Shown: in pieces, positions 22,246 through 32,975 of the stretch
Layout of the letters: each line of letters opens with the position of its first letter
How positions within the stretch are numbered: position 1 is the stretch's first letter
NCBI RefSeq assembly: GCF_027409185.1
Contig: NC_084475.1
Span: forward strand, 18,930,130 to 18,994,129
Direction of reading: 5' to 3'
DNA from: Cynocephalus volans
Taxonomy: Eukaryota; Chordata; Mammalia; Dermoptera; Cynocephalidae
Length of the DNA stretch: 64,000 nt
Notes under the pieces: generated by a model
Told to the model about the DNA's origin: nothing
Databases searched by the model: none
The model's input: only the letters and a program-made list of their open reading frames with translations
Translations under genes and position numbers: made by a program

Positions 22246-22740
22246 AAATTCAGGTCATAGAAGGCATGGAGACTCACCTGAAAAACGAGACCATCAGCTT
22301 CAGTGGAAAAGCCATTGGCCTGACCCGGCAGGACAACTCTTATTTCTTATGACAACGCTGCACAGGTGAGATCCCCCTGAAGATGCTTGGGCCGAGGATT
22401 GCGGGAAGGAAGTAATCAAAGTGGAACTCATTTCTCTCTCACTATTTCCAGCTCCAAGCTCCAGGCTTTTCTGAGCTAATGGCTGCAGAGAACACTGGGC
22501 GGCTGGGCTAGGGGTCCCTGGGGATCAGTTTAGTCCCCACAGAGAGGACTGGGCAGGTCTCTCTACCACCACTTGGGAAATGACCCCCATGCAGCCCTCT
22601 GTCCTCACCCAAAGGCATGGAGCCTTCCGGCACCTGGGCCCATGGGTCCATTTCCAGAGGCACCGAGGGCCTTCACGTTCCTGGGGAGCGGCTGTCCAGC
22701 AGAGCACGACACTGCAGAACCTGTGGGAGCCACAAAGACC
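22246..22740. other. Unassigned non-coding stretch
   Basis: No repeat or coding signature identified. Confidence 0.35.
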
Positions 22741-23190
22741 ATGATCCTGGAGAACTTGCTCATTCAGAACAAGAGGTTGAACATACAAACAGACAATAGC
22801 CAGACCATATATGACAATAGAACTCTGACCCCCATCCTGCAGCAATCAGGCCAAAATGGCTGGGATCTGAACAGTACCTGCCAGCTTCCCTAATTTTTGC
22901 CCCTGTTTCAAACTCAGGACCAACCAGTAAAAATGTGTTCCTGAACCAGTTACACAGGATGCCACTTCTAGCCACCCTTGGCCAGCTTCCCTGGGCCAAC
23001 AGCCTCTGTCGGGGCCCACCCACAGCCTCCCGTTTCCCACCATAAAGCCTTCCCGCTCCTCTGCCTGCCCATGAGCCCCTCATAAATGCAAGTGACAGCG
23101 GCTGACTCTTGCTACAGCGAGCTCAGCGTAAATAGCCTCTGCTTGTTCTCATGTGGGTGGTCTTCGTTCATTTCCACAAGAAGATGGGGC
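22741..23190 (+). repeat. LTR-like repeat
   Basis: The right part has the look of an LTR R-U5: CCATAAAGCC near 23040, then GCGTAAATAGCCTCTGCTTG and a GT-rich CTCATGTGGGTGGTCTTCG ending TTTCCACA. The left part is C-rich like a U3. Boundaries and family are unknown. Confidence 0.45.
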
Positions 23191-24179
23191 AACCAGGTGG
23201 ATAGAGGCCAGCCTCAGACAGGGACTCATCCACTGTGGGCCTTGGAATCTGTTTGTTCCTTCCTTAGTCAAGAGAACCCAGACACTTTTTGGGTCCTGGG
23301 AGGCTCTTGGAACCGTCCCTGGTGCACGGAATGGAGCTGAATTCATCTCACCTGTTACGATCACCTGTCTCCATCTTACGCATTGCCAAGTAGAACAAGG
23401 AACTCACATATTCTTGTGTAATTTTCTTTTCACCCTGAAAGCAAAAAAGTCCTACTGATTTCACCACAGATTTAGACATTCTTGACTCTATTTCCAGCCT
23501 TTTGTGCACACTCTTCAACTTTATTTTTTTCCTTCCCAGTTGAATACCCAGTCCACAGGGCGAAAGCCAATGAGCTCATGACTGTTGCTGGAGAATTGCT
23601 CATTGCAACAAGATTAATGATGTCCCAGTTCATCCGTGTTGTGTTGGGCCACGTGACCCACGCGCCCTCCTTCAGTGCCACCGCCTGCCAAGTTACCTAG
23701 GACGACACTGTCCTCCTCCCACCTCCCTCCTATTTAGTCTCATGGGAGGTGGGTACCTGGTTTCTTAAAATCAGCCTTTTCCGTTCTCTTTTGTCTCTAC
23801 CTCCTGTTCTCTCTCCTCCTAGCTCCTTTTAGAAAGTGCTTCTGGGGTTGCTCACACCCTCCCTGCAAGTGCAGAGCTCTCTTGGCCCCCAGTGGCAGCC
23901 TGCCCGAAAGCCTCGCCTGCCTGTGTCAGTGGGTCCTCACAAACCCTCATCCTACGTGCCTTTGAGTTTTTTGTCTGTTGATAACATGAAAAAGTCCTGT
24001 TAAAACAAAAATGTATTAACCAGTGAGGACAACCACGAATGCCTTCCAGTAGATGGGTTTGCTTCATTAGTTTTCGTGCTTGACAGCCTCATTTCAGATT
24101 GCAACACCCCCACCCAACGGGGGGCAGGAACCCAGTTCCTCCCCCTTACCTCTCTTCTCTGTTTTAGTTTTCCGTAGAA
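23191..24179. other. Unassigned non-coding stretch
   Basis: No confident repeat or exon. Pyrimidine-rich near 23700-23830. Confidence 0.35.
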
Positions 24180-24300
24180 CGTATCACCTTCTAACATATC
24201 GTTTATTATGTTTATCTATTGTCTGTATGCCCCATGAAAAGTAAGTTCCATGAACGAAAGCATTTAGTGCTCAGGGAATATACACTGGATCAATCAATTA
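24180..24300 (+). repeat. L2-like fragment
   Basis: Resembles the L2 3' end in motif order: AAAAGTAAGTTCCATGAACG, then TTAGTGCTCAGGGAATATAC. Diverged. Confidence 0.4.
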
Positions 24301-24570
24301 ATCATCCAGGCTGCATGGTCGGTGCTCCAGCAACAGTCTGAAATTGAGATTGTTGTGGGCCGCGTCGAGTACAGAGATCGAGAGCAAAGGCTTCGAAACT
24401 CTGAGAGCAACTCGACTTTGCCATGACATCTGAGTGCACGGTCGCTTCGCTGGTAGTTCATCTTTATTGCGCTTTACAAAAGTATTGGTCCCATGACGGA
24501 CTGAAAATTAGAAACAAACAAAAACTGGCCTTTACCGCGGATAGTTTGAGAAGTACTGGGCTAGCGAACA
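24301..24570. repeat. Possible DNA-transposon remnant in a CpG-containing patch
   Basis: The stretch from about 24440 (CGCTGGTAGTTCATCTTTAT, then TGCGCTTTACAAA) resembles the end of a widespread mammalian DNA transposon. The right end (GATAGTTTGAGAAGTACTGG) resembles a hAT terminus. The patch has several CpG dinucleotides, unlike its flanks. Not resolved. Confidence 0.35.
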
Positions 24571-25104
24571 AAAGAAGTCTACAGGACAAGCACATCTCTG
24601 AGATTTCTGAGCCCAGAAAAGTCCAGAGTGCAGGTGCTGGGAGAGGCAGGTAAGGACCCACCACCGAAGAGCCCCAGAGGCAAGCAGGACAGGGAAGCAA
24701 GGGGCGCCAAGACCTTCCACGACGAATCTGTCCCATCCTTCCACCCTGCACACATTTGGCTGGGGAATGAGGGACTGTCACCATGCAGTGTTCCGTGGGA
24801 AGAGTGCCCGCCGCGCCACCCCCAGCCCTTTCTGGGCGAAGGGTCTCCCCACCATGGGCCATCGCTGCAGGCTACAGATGGGATTGTTTCTTCTGCTGGG
24901 AAATGTCAGCCGGTGGCTTCAATCCGTTCCCACGCATTCCTGGCTGTCCTTCCCGACGGCCTGCCCTACCGTTTCCGACCTGTCTAGCCAGCTCCACAAC
25001 CACTTAGCCAATTTCTTGTAAAAAAAAAAACCTACATACATGTCCTGTATCTCCTGCCGGTTCTGTTTCCCTGGTTAATTCTGACTGGATGCAACTTGTA
25101 CTAG
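24571..25104. other. Unassigned GC-rich non-coding stretch
   Basis: Frames up to 132 codons overlap on both strands and show no domain. No repeat named. Confidence 0.35.
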
Positions 25105-25218
25105 TGGCTGGCTGGTTGGCTCACTTGGTTAGATCTGGTGCTGCTAACACCAAGGTCAAGATTCAGATTCCTGTACCAGCCAGCTGCCAAGATAAAAATC
25201 AAGCAAACAAACAAATCG
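25105..25218 (+). repeat. CYN-type SINE monomer
   Basis: Starts TGGCTGGCTGGTTGGCTCAC (box A), then GGTGCTGCTAACACCAAGGT in the anticodon arm region, a box B remnant, and a tail AAAATCAAGCAAACAAACAA. It corresponds to the second unit of the dimer at 35975. Confidence 0.75.
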
Positions 25219-25735
25219 TATTAAGGTCCAATTTTTGGCCTGGTCAAAATACCAGAAAACCATCAAAACCTCAAACTTGTATTTATCGAGATACAACTGT
25301 CAACAGAACTCCTGCATTATGAAATAAAGCTAAATTTTATACTTTCTTAGTCTTTGGCAGCTCCCCATGATCTGATGTTTGTGCCTAGAACACATCTTCT
25401 GCTGGTCCATAGCAGCTGGCCACCAAAGACTGGTCCAGAGCCCCGTGGAGTTGGTGCCAGTAGTGACATGCAGACCTGCCTGTGGGCTGTAGACCCTGCA
25501 GCAGGACCTAAAGCCATTTCTCAGCATCTTAGTGAAAAGAGATGCCAAGAAACAAGAAAAACAGGAAGGGGACCCATGACCTTTCTCTTCCTCTCCAGAC
25601 AAACACCCTCTTGTCACTTCAGTGGTGAAGAGACCAACGTGGCAAGAGGCAGAGAAGATGCCACAAGCCCCACACCAGCCGGGCTCCATGGGAACATTCC
25701 AGAGCCACAGCCCTTGACTCGGCTCCAGACCAGAC
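25219..25735. other. Unassigned non-coding stretch
   Basis: Nothing recognised; overlapping frames of 119 (minus) and 131 (plus) codons without domains. Confidence 0.35.
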
Positions 25736-25835
25736 CCACCACAGGCTAGCTCCGTGGCCCTGGGAAACGTACCTCATCGCTCTGTGCCTCAGTTTCCCCA
25801 TCTGTAAATAAGGGGATCTCCAAGATCCTCCTACC
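25736..25835 (+). repeat. MIR SINE fragment
   Basis: Core MIR signature: TGGCCCTGGGAAACGTACCT, then CTGTGCCTCAGTTTCCCCAT and CTGTAAATAAGGGGAT. Confidence 0.75.
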
Positions 25836-27439
25836 TCTGGACTGTGCAGTTCAGTCGTGAGGCACCGTACTCCGCACCCCACAGTAGCTGTCTGGTTCGC
25901 ACACACACACTCTGGCTTCGTGAACCTCACTCCTGCTGTGTGTGGCATGTTGTCCTCTGCAATTGCTGAACAAGCCTCTGAGTCCCTAGCTTGGGATTAA
26001 CCTGTGTCCATCTTCCTGCGACGTCTGTGAGCTAAGAACGCAGCCTCTGGACAGGAGCAGGATGAGTGTACCTCACCCAGACCTCCACGCTCCACGTGGG
26101 AGATTTCAAGGTGAGTTTTTGCTTCGATGCACCCGGTGCTACCTCCGACAGGTTTCTGTCCCTAACACACGTGTGTGCAAACATTCGACAGTTACCTCTG
26201 TATCTGACGCCTTCATCTCCACCTTTGCCCTGGAAACACTGGGAAATGTCTGCCCCACCAGAAGGCTTGGGAAAGGTTGCCGATGGCCAGTAGGTTTCTT
26301 TGACACACAAATCAATTGCCTGCCCGGCATGGGAAACGGCTTTGCAAAAGCCAGGCTGGTGCTCTCCCAGGGCCCCAGGTGCGTGCAGAGGCATCTACAG
26401 TGGCGAGGGCATTGGGCTGGGCTCTTTACCTGACCTTCTTCATCAGATTGAGAACCTGCTTCGGCCTTTCTTAAGTGATTTCTAAAAACAATAGCTATAC
26501 ACAATCGAGAGCTACATAATTCAGGTTATGCCAAGGACATTAAAATGGGTGAAGCTGTCCGTTGGCTGTGAATGTGCACAGATATTTGACATAAACCACG
26601 AAAGGCAGAGGAAATCTCCAGCTTTCCAAACCTCAGGAAGGAGACTGCAGGGAAGACGCACAGCCCCGGCCTGTGCACACTCCAGGGGGGCCGGCCATGC
26701 CTGTCCATCTGGAAGATGGTTAATGATGAAAACCAGGTGCCCAGGGATCTCCTGGAAACCCAAACAACAGTAAGACGGGATGGAGGGCAGAACTTCCCTT
26801 TACAGACGGTGCTGGGCTTTGTCACAGCCTGGAGACAGTTCCCGGTTTATGTTTACATATGAGAGACATTTTCAGGGGCCGGAAAACACAGAAGGGGAAA
26901 GAATGGTAAAAATCCAACACATTTTGGGACTGTTAGAATAAAAGTTGATTGTTTTCCACTTGGAATATGGTCATGCTTTGAGTTAAGGAATCCAGTGAGA
27001 AAACCTTGAATCAAGATCTGGAAATTTAATTTCTGCTGTGTGGCTTTACCTGGTCTGGTCTTCCCTTGCACAAAAACTTTGTGCTTTGAGGACAGTTCCC
27101 CTGAGTCTCCCCAGCTTCCACTGCTTGCTTGTGCAGGGAGGTGATTGTCAGGGAAGCTGGAGTAGAAAACACCTGCGACCCTTCTGTCACACCAGGACAG
27201 AAGAGGGGACCTCTGGGTTTTGCAACAGTGAGCTTACCTGTGACAAGTCAAATCTGGCAGGTCCTGTGGCACTGGTGACAATGGGATGTTAATGCTCTTC
27301 CCACATGCAAAACCCGGTTCTGTGGTTGGTTCAGTGGCACTCACGGCAGGCCATAAAAGGGAGCTGAGCAGGGAACCTGATGTCTCCCGACACAGTGTCC
27401 CACACTTCTATTGTGTAGCTTCCTTTGCCTGTGTCTGCC
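25836..27439. other. Unassigned non-coding stretch
   Basis: No coding region recognised. Frames of about 120 codons at 26032-26504 are open on both strands at once, as chance would give. A CA tract lies at 25900-25910. Confidence 0.35.
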
Positions 27440-27680
27440 ACGAGCAGGGTACTGGGCTGGGAGCCTTCTCTACATGACTATCTCTAATCTTCCAACAACC
27501 CACCAGGGAGGTATCGGGATCCCTGTCATAAGGGAGGCGTTTAGGTTGAGCAGTCCATCACGGGTCACACAGCAATTGGCTGTGCCAGGTTTAGAAACTG
27601 TTTTCTCTGACTCTAAAACCAAAGCTCTGAGGACCACTTCCAGAGCAATGTTAATGCTATGTGTGCCCATGCATGTGATA
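27440..27680 (-). repeat. MIR-family fragment, minus strand
   Basis: Diverged match to reversed MIR: a GAGGTATCGGGATCCC segment, then GGGTCACACAGCAATTGGC and CCAGGTTTAGAAACTG. Confidence 0.5.
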
Positions 27681-28757
27681 CGGAGGCTGGGAGTTGGTGA
27701 GGTGGTCCCCTAGAGAAAGAACCAGTGTCTTATGATTTCCCGAAAGGCAGGGATGTCAGGCTGGCTGGTGACATTCAAGGTGTGGAGACTCCAATGTCCT
27801 AGCTTCGATGCACCCATATGTTTGATGGAGACTCTGCAGCAAGTAGAAAGTCAGAGTCCTGTGTGTAGCAGGATGTGTCCATGAGTTGTGGGATCGAGGC
27901 TCACCCTAGCTATTAGGAAAAACAGATCTGCAAGGGCCAGTGCGGGATTTGCCACATTCCCGTCTATGCCCAAAAACTGAAAACACAGGTCATGATGGAG
28001 CTTACGTCTTTGTTGTCACATGATTGGGATTTGGAATTTTTTTTGCTGGAGTGTACCCTAGTATATCCTGACCGAAACACTCAACAGAGTGCTGTCCCCC
28101 TCCCCCATGGCTGAGCTGGGCTCACATGCAAGCCTGTGCTGGGTCCCATCCCGACTGCATTGCTCCAGATCTATCCGTTCATTATTCCATGCACGTCCGC
28201 CCAGCAGCAAGCCTGTGAATCCACTGTGCCAGGCTCCCAGGGGTGTTGCAGAGTCTTTACAGGAAGGAAACATGGGAAACATAGCTTTGTTTCAATTCAA
28301 ACAAGAATCAGGCTAAAAGCTAACATAAACAGCAGAGAGCAGAGTGCCAAAGGTGGGGAGGAGAGATGACAGCTGGTAGGCTTCCTTTCAGAAGCCTGGG
28401 TGGGCTCATAATGGGCAAGGAGGACAAAGAAAGGCATCATAAGTTTGCGATGCAGAGAGAAGGACGGACACATGTAGAAACTCGGGACTGGGAGGGGACA
28501 TCTTGTCTGGGGGGTACCGAACCAGCCAGCCTCGGATGGCAGTTTGTGGGTGTCTGAGGTGGGGAGGGAGTAGTGGGGCGGGGGAACAAGAAGGCTAGGC
28601 AGGCCTGGATACCATGGCCAGGAATTTGTATGCTGAGGACTTTGACTTTATCCTGCTTGAGAAGTAGAAGTGGTCCAGGTTTTCAAGCAGATGGCAGGCA
28701 ACACGCCCCTGACAGGCACAATGACACAGGTGCCTTTGCAATGCAGCTTTGCTGCTC
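27681..28757. other. Unassigned non-coding stretch
   Basis: Nothing recognised. G-rich near 28560-28590. Confidence 0.35.
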
Positions 28758-28865
28758 CTTCCAACAAGAGGTGGAGTCTATTTTCCCAGCCCTTGAGAGG
28801 GGACCAGCCTTGTGACTTGCTCTGAGCACAGGATGCAAAGGAAGTGATGCGAGGAGAGACTGTGA
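28758..28865 (+). repeat. MLT1-type LTR 5' fragment
   Basis: Starts with AAGAGGTGGAGTCTATTTTC, then CCAGCCTTGTGACTTGCTCT and GCAAAGGAAGTGATGCG, as in the MLT1 family. Confidence 0.55.
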
Positions 28866-28964
28866 TGCCTTGGTCCCCTGCAGTTATGCTCTCATCACCC
28901 TCTCCAGGAATTCCATTCCTCCATAGACCCCAACTAAACAGCCTCATTGCCTGCTCTGCATTAA

Positions 28965-29215
28965 GTAGCAATGATAGAAAAGATGAGACAAAACTATCTT
29001 ATTTTCACCTGATGTGATTGTGTGTCTAGAAAGGTCATCAGACTCTATTAAAGGAAACAGAATTAACAAAGGGGCTGAACATAGGATAAATGTACAAAAA
29101 TCAATGGCCTTCCTCGATATTAGCAAAAACCTGTTAAAAATGGGGAAAAAGCAATCCTAATGACAATGGCTGCAAAAAACAATAAATTAGGGGAAATAAA
29201 TTACAGTCCACACAT
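28965..29215 (+). repeat. L1M ORF2 fragment
   Basis: A broken reading of the ORF2 region just downstream of the RT catalytic motif: a VYKNQ-like element near 29091, then a SMAFLDI stretch. Frameshifted and non-coding. Confidence 0.55.
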
Positions 29216-30302
29216 GCATTACAGAACTATGCACAAGGGTGTGTTTGACCTGTGTCAACTGTCCCAGAGACACACAGAATTGTAATGCTGTGCTGGCTTT
29301 GGGTTACACATTGCTTAAAATAGTTTTAATGATTGTTAAGATTTTCAAGCAATGGTGGACCCAAAATTTTAGAGAAGCCCAAACTTTTCGGGGCCACATT
29401 AGCATGTGGAAAATTTAGAGATCTCTCTAGCCAGCACCTTCTTCTCCTGAATCGGGGAGAGAACAGCATGTGTCAGACACACCCTCCATGTGGCTTTCAG
29501 GACTCTGTCTGGCTTTCTTGGATTCTGTTGTGTAGTTAGTAAATCATCACATTCAAGTACCTCTTACAGGGTGTAATGAGAAAAGAGACTACTCCACATC
29601 TAGTAACACACCCATCCTTGAGTCACAAAAGCAAAGATGTCTTTGAGTTTTGCAGCATTTGGCAACTACATTTCACAATTTCACAATATGTGCTCACCTA
29701 AAGTTTGTCGGTAGCCTTTTCCCTGTGTGTTGAGAATCCGTACAAATTTAGTTTATGTATTTGGTGCTCTAGGTTAAGCGGCCTTGGAAAGGCAGACTTT
29801 CATTGACTCTGTGTCTCCAAGTCATGCTCAGCGCGTTGAGGACCTGCTTCCCAGTCTTTAAGCCCAGACCCAGAGATGGAGCCCCCGATGGTCAAAGTCA
29901 GATGACCTCATTCACAGACCCTTACCTAATTTTTTTTTTTCTTTTTTGGTAGCTCTTTTGAAGGTGCAGTGAGTGACTAGATTTCAGGGGGTCATGTAAT
30001 CAAGTGAGAAATGTGGGCTGAAAAACAACACAGTTTATAGGATTTGTTCCCAGGTGAACAAGTGGCTCTTGTCAAGCACGTGGGCTGCCCAGGCAGCGGC
30101 CTCTGTGTGGTGGGGCTGGGGGCTCAACTCTCTGTCTCATTTCACATGTCACTGAATGTCTCGCTGCTGGACAAAGGAGGAGGACAGGTGTGCCCCTCCT
30201 AGAAGGGAGAGAGAATGAAGAGGCCTGTGCATGGATTTCTCCAGACTCTCCCCCTTGCACCCTATCATTGTAATGGGCCTTTTCTGTGAGTATAACCACA
30301 AG
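29216..30302. other. Unassigned non-coding stretch
   Basis: No gene recognised. A T-rich run lies at 29930-29946. Confidence 0.35.
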
Positions 30303-30389
30303 GGGCCTTCAAATAGTTCATGGAAGCAATTGAGTTATCTTTTAATTTTATCTTTCCATGAACTTTCTCCATGAACTTTTTGAAGTCTT
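30303..30389. mobile_element. Mariner-like MITE
   Basis: Inverted repeats of 18 bases: CTTCAAATAGTTCATGGA at 30307-30324 and TCCATGAACTTTTTGAAG at 30368-30385, which pair with one mismatch. About 45 bases separate them. Size and terminal sequence resemble miniature mariner derivatives of mammals. No transposase. Confidence 0.65.
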
Positions 30390-30849
30390 CTCGTGCATGC
30401 TGAGTCCCAGGAGTCCTTCCAGTGAATTGCTGAATGTATGGCTGGTCTTGGGGACCCCGAAACAGCCTGCTCTTTTCAGGAAACTGAAAGGACTGCAAGA
30501 TCTGGCTACTGTGTGCCGACAAAAACCGCTAAAATACACATGGAAAGTAGATCTTGAAGGTGTGGGACTGTGGGGGACAGAATATAAAGCTGAATTGGGG
30601 AATTTGTTGGCATGCCATCAATGTCCTGTGATTCGGGGTAAGTGGCCTGAAGGAGGCCTGCAACTGTCTTAATACACTGCTTGGATGGCTCGTGGAGGCT
30701 TTCCCATCATGATGGACTATAGTGAATCTGGTAAAAGATGGAGCCACCTTGGCAAAGCACTGAGGTGAGGTCAGAAGGCTCAGGGCGGTGGCAATGTGAC
30801 AATTACTTTATTATGTAGTAGTTGTTGCTCTTACTGTTCTCACTATGTG
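30390..30849. other. Unassigned non-coding stretch
   Basis: No gene or named repeat. Confidence 0.35.
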
Positions 30850-31023
30850 ACACCTCGTGTTACTGCAGAGAGTCACCATCAGAAGGCCCTCACCAGATGT
30901 GCCCCCTGGACTGTGGACTTCCCACCCTCCAAAACTGTAAGAAATAAATTTCGTTTCTTCGTTTTTTATAAGGGAATACCGGTTTCAGGTATTTGTTATA
31001 AGTAACAGAAATGGACTAATACA
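30850..31023 (+). repeat. MST-type MaLR LTR, 3' part
   Basis: CCCTCACCAGATGTGCCCCC, then CCCTCCAAAACTGTAAGAAA and the end CAGAAATGGACTAATACA. It matches the 3' part of the full copy at 19839. The 5' part is missing. Confidence 0.7.
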
Positions 31024-31821
31024 CCTGCTAAGCTCATGTTTCCAGACTAGTCCTCAGCCTATCTCCAGAGCAGAGATCAATATCCATCAAGCCCAACAAA
31101 TAAAGACCTCTGGGCTTGGAGTACTGGGTCTAGCTGTTTGTCCAGGGAGAGAACAGTGGTCTAGATTGGTCAGTATGAGACCAGTCCACCTGAAAACACC
31201 ATCACCATAATAGAGACCTCAGCCTTCCTTAGAAACCATGACTTTCTCACATACACTCTGAATTTCACATTAGAAAAAACAATATGCAGGCCAATGAGTG
31301 GTGCAGGCTCTTGTGCATTCAACTGTGGTCAGCTGGGACTTTAGTGTCCACCCCACTGCCCACCTTCATCATGAGTCTGAACCCGCCTGGTCACGTTGCC
31401 TTTAGGGGCCAGTACTGTTGCTGAGTCCACATCTCTCTTCTTCCTCAGCTATGCTGGCTTGTGCAGGTGTTCAAGTATTTAATCATTCCCAATCATTACA
31501 CAAATAAATAGAAAAATAAAGAAAAAATATTGAGTCATGATAATGTATTGAGTTTCTAAAATTGACAGCATTACAGTCAAAGAAAGCAGAGAGATGATCA
31601 TTACAGTGAAGGTGGAAGAAATTGGCTTGAAGCGTTTGTTAATTCAACTCAGTCTCGAGGACTGAGTGTTCCTTTGTGGGGGATGGAAATCCAACCAAAA
31701 TTCAATAATGCTGACAGTGTTTCCAGGACTTCTACAAGGTTTTGTCAAAAACGGGAGGTATAATGAGAGATTTGTATGGTAATTTTTAGCTTTGTGGGAA
31801 TAAAAATCACTTGAGAAATAT
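31024..31821. other. Unassigned non-coding stretch
   Basis: AT-rich near 31490-31560. No repeat named. Confidence 0.35.
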
Positions 31822-32975
31822 GTCTATGCATCAAAGGGCATTATCAAGAAAGTGTAAAGACAACCCACAGAAAGGGAGAAAATATTTGCAAATCATATAT
31901 CTGATAAGGATCTAGCATCAGGAATATAAAAGAACTCTTACAACTCAATAACAAACACAAAGAACCCAATTTTAAAATGAGCAAAGGATTTGAATAGACA
32001 TTTCTTCAAAAAAGATATACAAATGGCCAATAAGCCTATGAAAAGACATTGAGCATATGTGCAACACCACTAATCGTTAGGGAAATGCCAGCTCAAACTA
32101 CAATGAGATACCGTTTTACAACCTGTAGGATGACTATAATTAAAAACAAAACCTGAAAGTAATAAGAGTTGGTGAGGATGTGGAGAAATTGGGACCCCCG
32201 TGCACTGCTGGTGGGAATGTGAAATGGTGCAGACCTGTGGAAGAGTCTGGCAGTTCCTCAAAGAGTAAAATATAGAATTGCCACATGATCCAGCAATTCC
32301 ACTCCGGGGTACATACCCAAAAGAACTAAAAAGTGGTACTCGAACAAAAACTCATACATGCATGTTTACAGCACAGTACCTCACAACAGCTAAAAGGTAG
32401 AAATGACCACAGATACATGGAGAAGCAAAGCATGTCTGTCCATCCAGTCAGATTTCATTCATCCATAAAAAGTAATAAAATACTGGGCGGGCCCGTGGCT
32501 CACTCGGATCCTGTACGGGGATGGCCGGTGCACCCACTGGCTGAGTGTGGTGTGGACCACACCGTACCGAGGGTTGCGATCCCCTTACAGGTCAAAAAAA
32601 AAAAAAAAGTAATAAAGTACTGATATGTGCTCCAACATAGACAAACTTGAAAACATGATGCTGAATGGAAGAAACCAGACGCAAAAGGTCACGTACTATG
32701 TGATTCCGTGTATATGAAACACCCAGAACAGGCAAAACCATAGAGACAGAACTCAGACTGGTGGTTTCCAGAAGCTGGGGGGAGGGGGAAGGGGAGGGGG
32801 GGTGACTGTTAATGGCTCAGGGTTTCCTTTTGGGGGTGACAAAAGTGTTTTGGAACTAGATAGAGGTGGTAGTTTTACAACATCATGGAGGTATTTGCTA
32901 AATGCCACTGAAATGTTTGCTTTGAAATGGTTAATTTGATATTGTGTGAATTTAACCTCAGTAAAAAAATTTTAA
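31822..32975 (+). repeat. L1M ORF2 C-terminus and 3' UTR, split by a SINE
   Basis: Decayed ORF2 from the EKIFANHISDKD stretch near 31880, through ATGGCCAATAAGCCTATG, to the C-terminal region near 32460. A CYN SINE interrupts it at 32486-32607. The 3' UTR follows, with a G-rich tract at 32776-32803 and an A-rich end near 32965. Confidence 0.75.
32486..32607 (+). mobile_element. CYN-type SINE inserted in L1, with duplication
   Basis: Head GGCGGGCCCGTGGCTCACTC, central GGATGGCCGGTGCACCCACT, then a box B-like GGGTTGCGATCCCCTTACAG and an A tail. The flanks AGTAATAAAATACTG (32471-32485) and AGTAATAAAGTACTG (32608-32622) differ by one base. It is a dimer with much of the first unit deleted. Confidence 0.85.
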
